Assembly: GCA_023212645.1 (NCBI GenBank)
Contig: JALBYC010000005.1
Span: forward strand, 186,001 to 250,000
Direction of reading: 5' to 3'
From: Farysia itapuensis
Taxonomy: Eukaryota; Basidiomycota; Ustilaginomycetes; Ustilaginales; Ustilaginaceae
Length of the DNA: 64,000 nucleotides
Shown: positions 20,201 through 28,907 of the stretch, piece after piece
Numbering within the stretch: position 1 is the stretch's first letter
Layout of the letters: every line of letters starts with the position of its first letter
Notes under the pieces: generated by a model
What the model saw: the letters and a program-made list of their open reading frames with translations, nothing else
Database searches by the model: none
What the model was told of the DNA's origin: nothing
Made by a program: the position numbers and the translations under genes

Positions 20201-21370
20201 TCTTTCGGACGGTGCCTCGGGTTGCGACGCTGAGCCAGCAAGCGTTGGCATCCCCGGTAAGGCTGGAAGCGCTGCCGTCGGCGCCGGACGTGGCGGCGGA
20301 TTGTGCGCGGGCTTCATCCAGTGAGAAGCAGCTCGCTCCACCGAGACGGGCTGCGAGGGCAGCATCTCAAGCATGTGCTCTTCTTCCGCGGTGTTGTCTC
20401 CCATATCCAAATAAGGCAGCGATGTATGTCCAACTGGGGAAAGGACAGCTTCATGCGTGTTCACTTCCCAGGTCTCGCCGCCGTCCCAACTGTGACGTGC
20501 TTCTGACAATGCGCCAATGTTATCACCATCTTCGCTTTCAACCAGAAGCGAGGACGAGGCTGTAGTCACTGCCTTTTCTCGAGTAGTCGGAGATGGAAAG
20601 GAGCTGATTAGTGAAGCAAGAGCAGGTGAAGACGCGGGTAGGGAATGAGCGCCGTGAGAGTGCCGCGCAGCATCGGTCGGGGCTTGCGGGAAATCGGACT
20701 CGACTTTCTGAAAAGAAGAGGCTGGCGTAGGAGGTTGGAGAACAATCTCTGCCACTCTCGGCGGCGAAGTCTGTAAGCCAGATGCAGGGGGAATGGCGGA
20801 GCTATGTGCTGTACGTTGATCACGTTCAGTCTCGTCATCACTGTCGTGATCCAGATTACTCATGTCTAGGAACGAAAATCGGGATGGATCAAGATTCAGA
20901 TCGGTTATCCCCGTCGTGCTGAAAGGTCGTCCAAAGGTCGCATCGTCGAGTTTGACGGCAGGAGGCGGTGAAGTTGTGCTAGACGCACTGGGCAGAGATG
21001 ACAGCGATGGACTAGTGGTGGGTTCGCAGGCTGTGACTGATGCGGAGCCTGAGCTCTTCCTAAGTTTTGGCGTCCATCTGTGATGCCAGCTTTTACTTGA
21101 GCTATCGGTGTCTGTCGACACGCTATTCTCGTTGTCCTGTCTCTGGGTTTCTATGGATTTGTTCGACCGGGTCAAGTTGGCGACGTGTCTTCGCAGACGG
21201 CCACTGCTGGACCTTGACAAGGACCCGTCCTGACTTGGACGTAGTGAGGACTCTGCTGGCTCTTCGACTGTGTTGGAAGCCGCAGGCGCGTAATTGCTGT
21301 TGGTCTGCATTTTCGTAATCCTCAATGGTGGGGGAGGAAGCTCCTTTGCAGCGTCTGCCACCGCGATCAT
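17204..21370 (-). CDS. Large Ser/Pro-rich protein of unknown function
   Basis: 1,388 residues in one uninterrupted frame from ATG at 21370. I do not recognise a family. Composition is strongly Ser/Pro/Thr-rich, with many S-P and R-x-x-S sites, so much of it is probably disordered and phosphorylated. Recognisable spots are a basic N-terminal stretch (about 55-105, SGRLRRHVANLTRS then RWTPKLRKSS), a short Cys pair in a WQCGCRG segment (about 805-812), one predicted coiled coil near 850-885 (LWDQVEMNKMLIRKHEEEIAGLQEQ), and a C-terminus with repeated SP-rich motifs and RSKTPPPRRSSLRKSK. No signal peptide or transmembrane segment. This layout is common for polarity or septation scaffolds and signalling adaptors, but no function is assigned. 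The frame's length and lack of stops support a real gene. Confidence 0.75.
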   Translation of the reverse strand: MIAVADAAKELPPPPLRITKMQTNSNYAPAASNTVEEPAESSLRPSQDGSLSRSSSGRLRRHVANLTRSNKSIETQRQDNENSVSTDTDSSSKSWHHRWTPKLRKSSGSASVTACEPTTSPSLSSLPSASSTTSPPPAVKLDDATFGRPFSTTGITDLNLDPSRFSFLDMSNLDHDSDDETERDQRTAHSSAIPPASGLQTSPPRVAEIVLQPPTPASSFQKVESDFPQAPTDAARHSHGAHSLPASSPALASLISSFPSPTTREKAVTTASSSLLVESEDGDNIGALSEARHSWDGGETWEVNTHEAVLSPVGHTSLPYLDMGDNTAEEEHMLEMLPSQPVSVERAASHWMKPAHNPPPRPAPTAALPALPGMPTLAGSASQPEAPSERAVCSTDGSPNIREPHLLPALIVDEPSRSEAASTSHELVSPSSNQLIPSSAQSGHPYTQSNTARSTSPASFVTASQSGSPVGSVILDANSSPGQVAKSLDIPRDAIKQMLETTQHVWRSHNVDLVSELDGSKPPYLARSRSFPILSSLFPSDAEGADASETDSSQRSDERRLSVSHIGHVSTDHSSTGKGESPGWAISKSSPEVVRIAGPILSKSDKLRFRQTFLKNAADETQNISTNFSRPIGRGWMGGEPMSASASMPALFNVIGQNAKATLQSPLLLKSELPYQFASVQDEEQEILDSGSDTHQYTPATEVRSRFREDFDDDDTAPLRSLYAVSPKTISHSRAAEFSGGQSLPRRNSDTALNDFAQERGKRAPGELHAWSVSVNEQGVPAIRPSPSAFHRPTCTLAGKNNATWQCGCRGIAEGGAVNNSVASVPRLTSQALAEQASPGRARSLSASNIVDPRQAKLWDQVEMNKMLIRKHEEEIAGLQEQVIRISSEVASARPSLSSAINTPEPIQLTRFATPLATDLATDKALPSATEENTDNENSVANLAKIEKPAGREKTVPPLPLPAQLALSTSLPRSSQSEERVKAASMKASSSFRDKLVALSRTQLSERNAPSRPTQSLDLGHTRFGSSSSIHSLGRKFRFPWSSSADNKENFSEPTPYPIAKDVVGDAPKPSMSSKPLPRLQFATDVKESRPLPATPGPESGTKDKRYPPSARRYQYDSLNGHATQSSIDASHLRGQSESSSFGTNASIFSSEGGEGYDSRYGFFPKLNKRWDSMSSRGTNASARSSADLAAIQAGKPAMISSTSTPVLPTSSKASDLRVTQPSIDLPRRSKTPPPRRSSLRKSKELVPARSPIPAAFLQSPSAGMAPISEQSEIGSPSSNRHGSAREDVEMSPVSIVNASITGPGRMSMSDRYNSQGLTVPISLPLSSSQVSLASSPNLSPRSPMSSQFGGTERKLSVDTSPRLNKQPLQMGMSHGSLTISRQPPIAS

Positions 21371-22267
21371 CTCGGACGGAACTGCGACGGTCCAATGGCC
21401 TCGTCTGTCCTGGATTTAATGTGACAGCAGCATGCGCTATACTAACAAGGCGGAATGGGTCGAATGGAGTCTCTGAGAGGGCGATGGAGAGGGGAAGGGT
21501 GACAGGCTCCGGCCAAGAGCTGAAGGGAGGTCAGACTTGAGTACGTGAGAGTCAGGCCTGCCAACTCGTCCGGAATGCAACCAAGCCACTTTTGTGCTTT
21601 CCGATTGTGCGGACGTCGAAAATTCCAACGTCGTCGGTCTCAGTGCATGTCTCGCTAATCTGACCGTCGAGAATCCACTACAAGCAGCTGGCAAAGCAAC
21701 GGCATACCAGCGACATGTTACACAAGCACGTACTGTGCTTCTCATGCATGCTCGTTTCGGCCACAGACGGCAAAGCAGGTCAAGATTGAGTTCTGTCGGC
21801 CAAGGTTGGCGCATGCGGAGGACGCGCCTTGCATTGGGATCGCGCGAATTTAAATTCTAATCACAAGGCGAATGCCCAAGAATGTGTTCTTTGCGTGCCT
21901 AATGGAGCTAAATTCATCAATTCGCGACACGCAATCAAGCAAGCCACGCGGGTCGTACGCGCCCACTCAGGAATTCTAGCTCAGACGTGGCTGTTCAGCC
22001 CAGTCGATGGTGCCCGCAATGGGTTATGTCCGCATAACGACGTCTTACGTCTTCACACCGGGAGCGTCCTGTCATATGTAAAATGAAATATACGTGTCCT
22101 ACATTGAATTAGAGAGAAGTCCGCGTGTACGGGCATGTTTAGTGTTACAGCCATCATCGTGGATGGAGGAAGACATTGTCCTAGATATGATATATGCGTA
22201 GTTTGTTTGGTCGGTACGGGCGGAAGTCCAGGAAATGCGAGTATACCTGTCATTGTTTTGAGTTGAA
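21371..22267. other. Upstream region of the Ser-rich gene, downstream of glyoxal oxidase
   Basis: About 900 bp. Both flanking genes are on the minus strand. No gene, tRNA or repeat was recognised. Confidence 0.4.
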
Positions 22268-24184
22268 TCAGATAATCGAAGCAATGCAGGCAATGGTGGC
22301 GGCAAGCGCTAGGGATACCTTGACACCATTGGCGGAGATCGAGGCTACGCTGTTGCCAGAGACACTGGGAGATGTGGCGGATGAGCTACTGCCGCTCGAC
22401 TTTGCAGGAGGGCCCTGCGAAGCTGGCAGAGAGGTTGCCGCCTGGACACGCTGGTCGCCCAGCTGACCGGTTCCAATCATAACGTGTTGTCCGTTTGAGG
22501 GAATGCCATTGACGACGAGGAATAGCATGGCGGGCCCAGGCTGGAAGATGTTGGCATTGGGGGGCATGTTGGACACGTGTAGAGTGCCACCAACAGAGCC
22601 ATCCTGGCTGGCAGTGTAGGTAGAGTTGAGCTCAAGATACCTCTGTCCGAAGTTGACGCCGTGGGTCGCAAAACCGGATCGGATGACGACCATCTTGGCA
22701 TTCATGATATTGGTGATGTTGTTGCTCAGATCTGAGCTGCTGAGAGCCACGTCGAAAGAACCGCCGCCGTAGGCAATTTGAGTGACATTGGGCTGGCTGG
22801 GTCTGGGGTCATTGTACCAGGTAGGGTACCACTGCTCGAGTCGGTACTCGGTGTTGGTGTAATTTGCTGCGTTGTTGAAGCTGACGTCGGCGTTGGGATT
22901 GGAGCCTGAGGTGAGGACCGAACCGTCTTCGAGCAAGATGGCGGTGGAATGGTACATTCGCTGAACCTGCATGGGACTCAGGCCCTCGGTGGAGAAACGC
23001 GAGCCAGAAGGGGCCTGAGGATCGTAGATCATTGGCTGGTAGTCGGGATCATCTCCAAGCGAGATGCCTAGGTTCCTGTTATACGTCATGTTTGCGTAGC
23101 CTGCAGTGCCCATCTTGACACCCTGACCAAACCACAGTTTTCCATCGGGCAGGTAGACAAATGTGCCCATCGATCGACCGGTGATGAGATCATCATCTCT
23201 CTCCCAGGTTGGGTTATCCGACTCGGGCGCAATACGTTCGCATACTTTGCTGGCAGGGAAAGGTAAAGGATTGTATGCTGGGCCTGCATCACTTCCCCAC
23301 TCATTAAGCGGACGCTGAACGCCTCCGCAGAAAATAATCTCTTGACTGTAATTGTTGGCTGGTGTTAAAGGCAGCATTGCCACACCCGCGGAAGCGGGGT
23401 AAACTTTCATTACGCCACTTGGCGTCGAAGGCAGATTCGAAGCAACAGAGTTTGAGTCCAGATCGAAAAGAATGGCGTCAAGGCCGGCCTGAACGAATAA
23501 TCGGCCTGACTGCATCAACCAGGTCAAGGGATACAGGTTCATCGGCAGGGTGGTCGTCAAGAAGTCCATCTGGATGACATTGCCTCGACTGGGCCAGTAT
23601 TCAAAGTTGGGTTGATTCTGCTCGGCGCCACCGGCGTATCCACCGTAGTCGTTGCCACCACCGACCCAAAGCGAGCCATCGGCGAGCGCTTCGACAGTCG
23701 GGTACCAACGGCGCACCTGCATGTAGTGGTTCGCATCATCCCAGTCAGCGGTGCCAGCTGCATTAGGAGTGTAGAATCGAGCAGCGGCGCCGCCATCACC
23801 GTCGTAATATGGTGCTTGTGTTGTGAACCTTGGGTTGGTGCTAGCACCTCCAGCAATCACGTTCTCATTGCCACCAAACGCGGTCCAGGTGCCATTGCCA
23901 AGCGACATACCGCCGGCGCAGAAGGTGTTGGTGATGACGTTCATGAGACGGCCAGTCCTTGCGGATGTGTCCCATTCTTCACCCCAGGCAGAGTGTCCGT
24001 TGATCTGGGCTGCGTTGCCCTCTGTCTTGTCCAGAAGCACTACTTTTCCAGGGGCGCTGTTGAATAGCATCATGCCGGATACACCGGAAGAACCCACAAT
24101 CTCGCTGCCTCCAGGTGTGGCGGCCAGAGCGAGCGAGGCCGACGAGGCAGCTGCTGCCAGTGCTGCTATAGACTTGCTGAGCAT
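22268..24184 (-). CDS. Glyoxal oxidase-type copper radical oxidase, secreted with GPI-like tail
   Basis: 638 residues. A signal peptide (1-22) precedes a glyoxal oxidase N-domain and a C-terminal DUF1929-type domain. Candidate active-site residues by alignment to characterised copper radical oxidases: C89 (NTFCAGG) and Y161 (RRWYPTVEAL) for the thioether-linked radical cofactor, Y411 and H412 (MYHSTAI) and H508 (ATHGV) for copper. The C-terminus is Ser-rich (about 590-615) and ends in a hydrophobic stretch fitting a GPI signal. The enzyme oxidises small aldehydes such as glyoxal or methylglyoxal to acids and makes H2O2 at the cell surface. Ustilago maydis has several such enzymes, at least one needed for filamentous growth and virulence (established knowledge); which paralogue this is cannot be told here. 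Intronless. Confidence 0.9.
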   Translation of the reverse strand: MLSKSIAALAAAASSASLALAATPGGSEIVGSSGVSGMMLFNSAPGKVVLLDKTEGNAAQINGHSAWGEEWDTSARTGRLMNVITNTFCAGGMSLGNGTWTAFGGNENVIAGGASTNPRFTTQAPYYDGDGGAAARFYTPNAAGTADWDDANHYMQVRRWYPTVEALADGSLWVGGGNDYGGYAGGAEQNQPNFEYWPSRGNVIQMDFLTTTLPMNLYPLTWLMQSGRLFVQAGLDAILFDLDSNSVASNLPSTPSGVMKVYPASAGVAMLPLTPANNYSQEIIFCGGVQRPLNEWGSDAGPAYNPLPFPASKVCERIAPESDNPTWERDDDLITGRSMGTFVYLPDGKLWFGQGVKMGTAGYANMTYNRNLGISLGDDPDYQPMIYDPQAPSGSRFSTEGLSPMQVQRMYHSTAILLEDGSVLTSGSNPNADVSFNNAANYTNTEYRLEQWYPTWYNDPRPSQPNVTQIAYGGGSFDVALSSSDLSNNITNIMNAKMVVIRSGFATHGVNFGQRYLELNSTYTASQDGSVGGTLHVSNMPPNANIFQPGPAMLFLVVNGIPSNGQHVMIGTGQLGDQRVQAATSLPASQGPPAKSSGSSSSATSPSVSGNSVASISANGVKVSLALAATIACIASII

Positions 24185-25335
24185 GATGGTGTAAGAGCAG
24201 TCTCTAAGTGCCGAGCGTTAATCCAGGGTCTTGACTGATGCAAGGATATGAAGGTGAAGAAGCACGGTGGGAGGTACAAAGGGTCGCAAGGTTTGCTCAA
24301 AATACCGCTTTAAACAATGGCGGCCGTAGGTGAGAGATGGGGCAAAGACAAGTCGGATCGTCGGAGGTGCAGCGACATGCATTTGACCGGCAAGCAAACG
24401 ACCTCATGACGGATCAGATCGCCAAGCGAAAATAAAAAAGCCCTTCTCGCTCGACCTGCCAAGCACTGCACAGCCCTTCTCGCTAATGACTCGAATCCCT
24501 CACCCTCGTCCTCCTCAAATTAGTCTGCTGAACAGCTGGGTGGTCTTCCGCTACCAAGACAAAGTTAATTCTTCCTTCATGGACACAGCACTCTTCGAAC
24601 TCTATAGATATATGTTAAGAGGATCACCAGAGTTGTGCTGAGCAGCCTGAGCGATGTTTTTTTTTTTGTTACGCAAATTTGCAGGGTCCTCATTAGATAG
24701 CCGAAATTTCTGCCTGACACATTCTGTGTAGAACATCTGGACCCCTTTTCAGTACTAACTGCGTGTACGATGCGTGTACGATGACATGGTCCTCGCTCCG
24801 TAACTGCCCTGTACCCCTTTCTTGCTGCCGAACGCTCTTGGAGACCCTTGGCGCGCCTCCGCTCTTGTGCATGCTTGGAAGGCAACATGACTTCACAGCG
24901 GTGGTTCTATCTGCAACATGCCGAAACCATGATGGACTCGTTTAGCGAATCGGTCTAAGTCGTCAGCAGTGAGGTTGCCGGACGCATATGTCACCAGATG
25001 GGTTAACAGGCGTCGGACGTCCTTCAACTGTGCACTGTGACCTGCCTGTTATGGCATCGCAGGAGCGTGAGTCTATTTTCATGCTCATGCTTGGCTGGGT
25101 GTTATTGTCCGGGCGCTCACCCTGCGCGCGCCTTGAAAAATGAAAATTACGCGACGTGCGAACTCGCCGAACATTGAACAAGCAAGACATTTTTCCAATT
25201 CGCACGAGACAAATTCCGACATTCTCCTACTACCTCGGATCCGAGTCTTTTTTGAGATCTGCATACATGATAGGCGTCCGACACACACTGAATCAGCTCG
25301 ACCTACCCACCGTCGTCGAACAAGCTGCTATCGCA
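24185..25335. other. Divergent promoter region, glyoxal oxidase / COX7
   Basis: About 1.15 kb. It contains a run of 11 T at 24657-24667, a small tandem GCGTGTACGAT duplication near 24761-24781 and no recognised gene. An in-frame ATG at 25267 could extend the COX7 protein by 23 residues. Confidence 0.45.
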
Positions 25336-25709
25336 ATGGACTCTCTCGTTTACAAAAAGTAAGTGCTGATTCAAGCGGCTGCTACATCTCGGCCATGCGG
25401 TGATTGCTGACTCGTGCCTTTGTCATTACAGGAACCATGTCATCGAGCGCCAGCGCGCACTCCAAGCTGACACCAGGAACGTCTACCAACGTCTGCCACG
25501 ATCCAGACTCTACATGGGAGTCTTCTTGACCTTCTTCGGCATCGGTATCTACGGTACAGTCGGTGGACTGTACAATGCGGCTCTTGTAAGTACTTGACAG
25601 CTTTGTGCAAGCCTTCCTCTCACGTTTGCAAGAGTACTCGTCGCTGACGCTACATTTGTCAATGTGTCGCAATTGACAAACTAAACAGGGAAAGAAGAGA
25701 AAGGAGTAA
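25336..25709 (+). CDS. COX7: Cytochrome c oxidase subunit 7 (yeast Cox7 type), three exons
   Basis: Exons 25336-25358, 25432-25585 and 25689-25709, with GTAAGT donors, join to 65 residues. The protein reads MDSLVYKKNHVIERQRALQ and then RLPRSRLYMG followed by one transmembrane helix and a short basic tail GKKRKE. This fits the Cox7 pattern N-[KR]-V-I-x-x-Q-x-x-Q-x-x-[ST]...R-x-PRS-x-LY and the small family size (about 60 residues). It is a single-span accessory subunit of mitochondrial complex IV. The last exon codes six residues only. Start choice: 25336 gives the family length; the in-frame ATG at 25267 would give 88 residues. It converges with the Maf gene, leaving a 130-bp gap. Confidence 0.82.
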
Positions 25710-25839
25710 ACCAAACTGGCATTCTCTACGCTCGCTTCTTTCTCGCCTAGCCACTAGCTACTCATTTCCGGTCTCCTTTCTGGGCCACGCAATTGATCCG
25801 CATTTCAACATATGTATCAGAGAGAATGGCTGTAAATGT

Positions 25840-26904
25840 TCAGTCGTCTTCATCGACAATGTTCAGCTCTTCGTTCTCAATCAGCTCGTGTAGATATGTG
25901 GAGAAGCTGAACAGAGGGAAGCCGACAACATTGTTGAAGTCGCCCTCGATCGCTTTGATGAGCAGGGAGGCACGGCCCTGGATAGCAAAGCCGCCTGCCC
26001 GGTCACTGCCCTCGCCTGAGTCAACGTAGGCCTTGAGCAGGTAATGTGGGTTGTCTGCGAAGCGTACAACCGTTTTCTCACAGATAGATCTGTACAGCAT
26101 GGACTGAAGTCAGTTTGACTTCGCTTCGTGCAAGGAAAGTAGACTCACCTCACTTCGAAGCCTGGAGCTGCGAGAACTGGCCAGATTACCGTTACTCCAG
26201 TAATGACTTCGCACTGAGAAGACGAAGATGTTTTTTCTGGCTTTAGTTCTGTGCCAGACAGATGTTATCAAGGACATTGACTCACGAAAGTACCGTTCAG
26301 CTCTGCTAGCATGCGAAGATTATCTTGTGGGTCCAATGGCTTCTCCATGATGACTTCATCTTTCACGACAACCGTGTCCGCGCCAATGACAAAGTCTGGC
26401 GGGTCTTCGGGATTCTCCATCTAGCATCAAATAGTAGTAGCATTAGTACGATTGTTTCTAGCGACACGTAGGTAGACGAAAACTTACCACCAGGCGCTCG
26501 TATACTTCCATGGCCTGCGACACGAAGAAGGAAGGCAAGCTGAGTCAGTTCATCAGCAGCTATGTTAACGCTTATAGCGCATGGCACGTACCTTACGGGA
26601 CCCTGTCTGGATGGGGTACTCATACACTCCTTCTCCGATGAAGTCGGACTTTGGCAAATTCTCCTCAAATGTGCTTGGGACAATTTCGGGAATCAAGCCC
26701 TGTATAGTAGACAAGAAGCTGCAAGTCAGAAAGCATGATCCTGTATACCAGAACGTTGTGCGCACTTACGACAGAGGCCAAGATCTCACGCCTGCGTGGA
26801 CTTGAACTGGCCAGTACAACCCTTTTACCAGCAAGCTTGTTGAATAAGGGTGTCTTCAAGGCAAAAGGGGTTACCGGATCCGGTCTATTTGACGGTACAG
26901 ACAT
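25840..26904 (-). CDS. Maf-like nucleotide pyrophosphatase, six exons
   Basis: Exons in transcription order: 26904-26770, 26699-26592, 26514-26488, 26420-26286, 26213-26149 and 26089-25840; they keep frame and give 239 residues. Motifs are LASSSPRRREIL at residues 31-42 (substrate-binding SxSPRR), FVIGADTVV with the catalytic-region GADT, and GFAIQGRASLLIKAIEGDFNNVVGFPL near the C-terminus, all diagnostic of the Maf/ASMTL N-domain family. Members hydrolyse non-canonical or modified nucleoside triphosphates (dTTP, UTP, m5-UTP, pseudo-UTP) to monophosphates, a house-cleaning role; some also affect septation in bacteria. Exon 3 is only 27 bp. This is the most intron-dense gene of the window. Acceptors of exons 2 and 6 are the least certain. 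Confidence 0.88.
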
Positions 26905-27118
26905 CTGTAGCTTGGTCTGCGCGACTTGACAGTATAGTCTGATAGGGCTGACGAGGTACAAAGAGGTGGTGCAGTCGAGGTGAGAAAGTTGTCCGATTGA
27001 CACACTGCATAAAAGCGCCTCCGGCTCCTCCACATTCACAGTCACTCCGTTTGTGATATGAACAATCGGACCCCCCGAAGTATCTGATGCAGTAGACACA
27101 TTCAGCGCCTGCAAAACC

Positions 27119-28638
27119 TCATAATTTCGTCTGCGGAATAGACGACTTGTGCATAGCTTTCTCCATCAGCTGCACAAATATGCGAAATGTAGATCGTCAG
27201 TAATTGACGAGCTGATGAGCCCAGGGTTTGACACTTACCTTCTTGGCCTGCAAAGCAGCCCCCCACGAAGCTTGATAGCCCCAACCGCCATAGCTGCAAA
27301 ATCTCGATTAGCGCAGCACAAGGTGGTTGTCGATCAGAAGGCCATTTGACTTACCCATAATTGTATATCACTTTTACACCTTTGATGTCAGGGCCTTGCT
27401 CCAAGCGTACGCCTCCTCTACGGGACGGACGGAGACCTACATTGACGCTCACGACGTCCAGGTCTTCAATTCTCGTCTCGGTGACAAGCGTGCGTTTTTG
27501 CGGATTCACTAGACCAGGAGCCAGCCTCAGACACCTGTTCAGGATCTGTTCAGTGGTCTCAAGACGTGGCTCGGTGTCCCAATCGTCTATCAATCTTGTG
27601 CCACCACAGATCACAGTGCCATCGCCTCTTGGAATGATGTATGTTTCGCGTCCACCTTGAGAGCGCACGACAGACAGACCTGACAAGCTGTGTCTCGGCT
27701 TTTGGATTGTTCCAACAGCAGGGGACGTGGTTAACCAAGGCGCACGTACCACAACCACTTGCCCGCGTTGAGGATGCACAGCATGATCTGTCAAGTCACC
27801 AAGGGCGATTGCTCCTAGACCTGGCGACACAATCAAGGCATCAACACGTTGAGGAGAAACAGGGTCACCGTCGTTGACCTTCGCATCCGAAGACAACGAG
27901 ACCTGTATTGCTTCGGAAAGCGACTGAACTGCCTTGACAATCAGTCGACCTCCCAAAGCCAAGAAGCGCTCAAGGAGCCAATAATGATATACAGGCACAT
28001 TGATATCCAAGGTGGAAAACGTGCAGCCGGATCCAATACCTGCCGGAAGCATCGCCGGGGGGATTGGCGAGAACTGCGTCAAGTAACAATGTCAGACTGG
28101 TAAATGGCGTGTTCTCACAAGGGTGACTTACATCTGGGTACCAGTCCAGGACGCCGGTATATGGGGGCTTGCCTTGACCATTAGATGCGGCTTCGAACAG
28201 CTCTTTCTGATGGACCCAAACTAACGGCTCTGAGTTTGACTGCTGCAAGGGGCTTGGTACCGCTGGGGCCGGTGCCAGTAACGGAGAAGGTGTCGAGGCG
28301 AGTCCAGATGCCCGAGCCCATGGTCGATCCTGTGCAAGCTTGGCCATGCGGCCGAACGTTGTCTTGTCATGGTCAAGCTCCTGTTCATTCTTGGCATCGC
28401 TTACGTGATGCGCACCTGCCCAAGCGCTGGCATACTCAGCAGAGGCTTTCGGCGTGTTTGTAATCGAGTTTCTGCCAGTGCTATCTTCGCGTGGCATTTC
28501 CGGTCTATGCGGATATTCCTTCGTCACGATCGTAACGGTCGTTGTGAGTCTTTCACTCTCGTTGCCTTCAAGTATAGCAATGGCAGTACTGAGGCCAATG
28601 ACGCCACAGCCTAGAATGCTAACATGTCGATCCGGCAT
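27119..28638 (-). CDS. DAO1: D-amino-acid oxidase, four exons, C-terminal TKL
   Basis: Exons 28638-28132, 28073-27355, 27293-27239 and 27169-27119 join to 443 residues. The N-terminus has the FAD dinucleotide fold with G10-x-G12-x-x-G15 (VSILGCGVIGLSTA). Family strings follow: GCTFSTLDINVPVYHYWL, GLGAIALGD, a GQVVVVRAPW segment, YIIPRGDGTVICGGT, GLRPSRRGGVRLE, and the signature VIYNYGYGGWGYQASWG that spans an exon junction. The enzyme oxidatively deaminates D-amino acids to 2-oxo acids, NH3 and H2O2 in peroxisomes. The protein ends -TKL, close to the PTS1 consensus, and this tail lies on its own 51-bp exon. Residues 50-150 hold an unusual Pro/Ser-rich insertion before the first conserved FAD-region helix. 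It precedes the Maf gene on the same strand, with a 214-bp gap. Confidence 0.9.
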
Positions 28639-28907
28639 TGTCGCTGTTGTTGGGTTGGTTCTTGACTTGTCGGCTTGACAGTCACAGTGCGATGTTCACG
28701 TCAGATACGTCAGAAAGCACAAACCCCGCATTAAACGCCGATTATTTCCCCAGCTCGATTATTTGCTCAATATTTGTAGGAGCAATTTATGTCTACTTTA
28801 CAGCTTTACCACACATACAGGACACAGAACGCAAGTCTGGAAGATTCTCTTTAAACTGACATATAGCATGTGATGTACAAAGGCTGAGGCCGCGACCAGC
28901 ATGGTAA

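Noticed and set aside
22268..28638. Grouping glyoxal oxidase, D-amino-acid oxidase and the catalase-fold gene as one H2O2-producing and -detoxifying cluster.
   Set aside because: The genes are 3 to 18 kb apart, interrupted by COX7, Maf and several unrelated genes, with no shared promoter feature; co-function would be coincidence.
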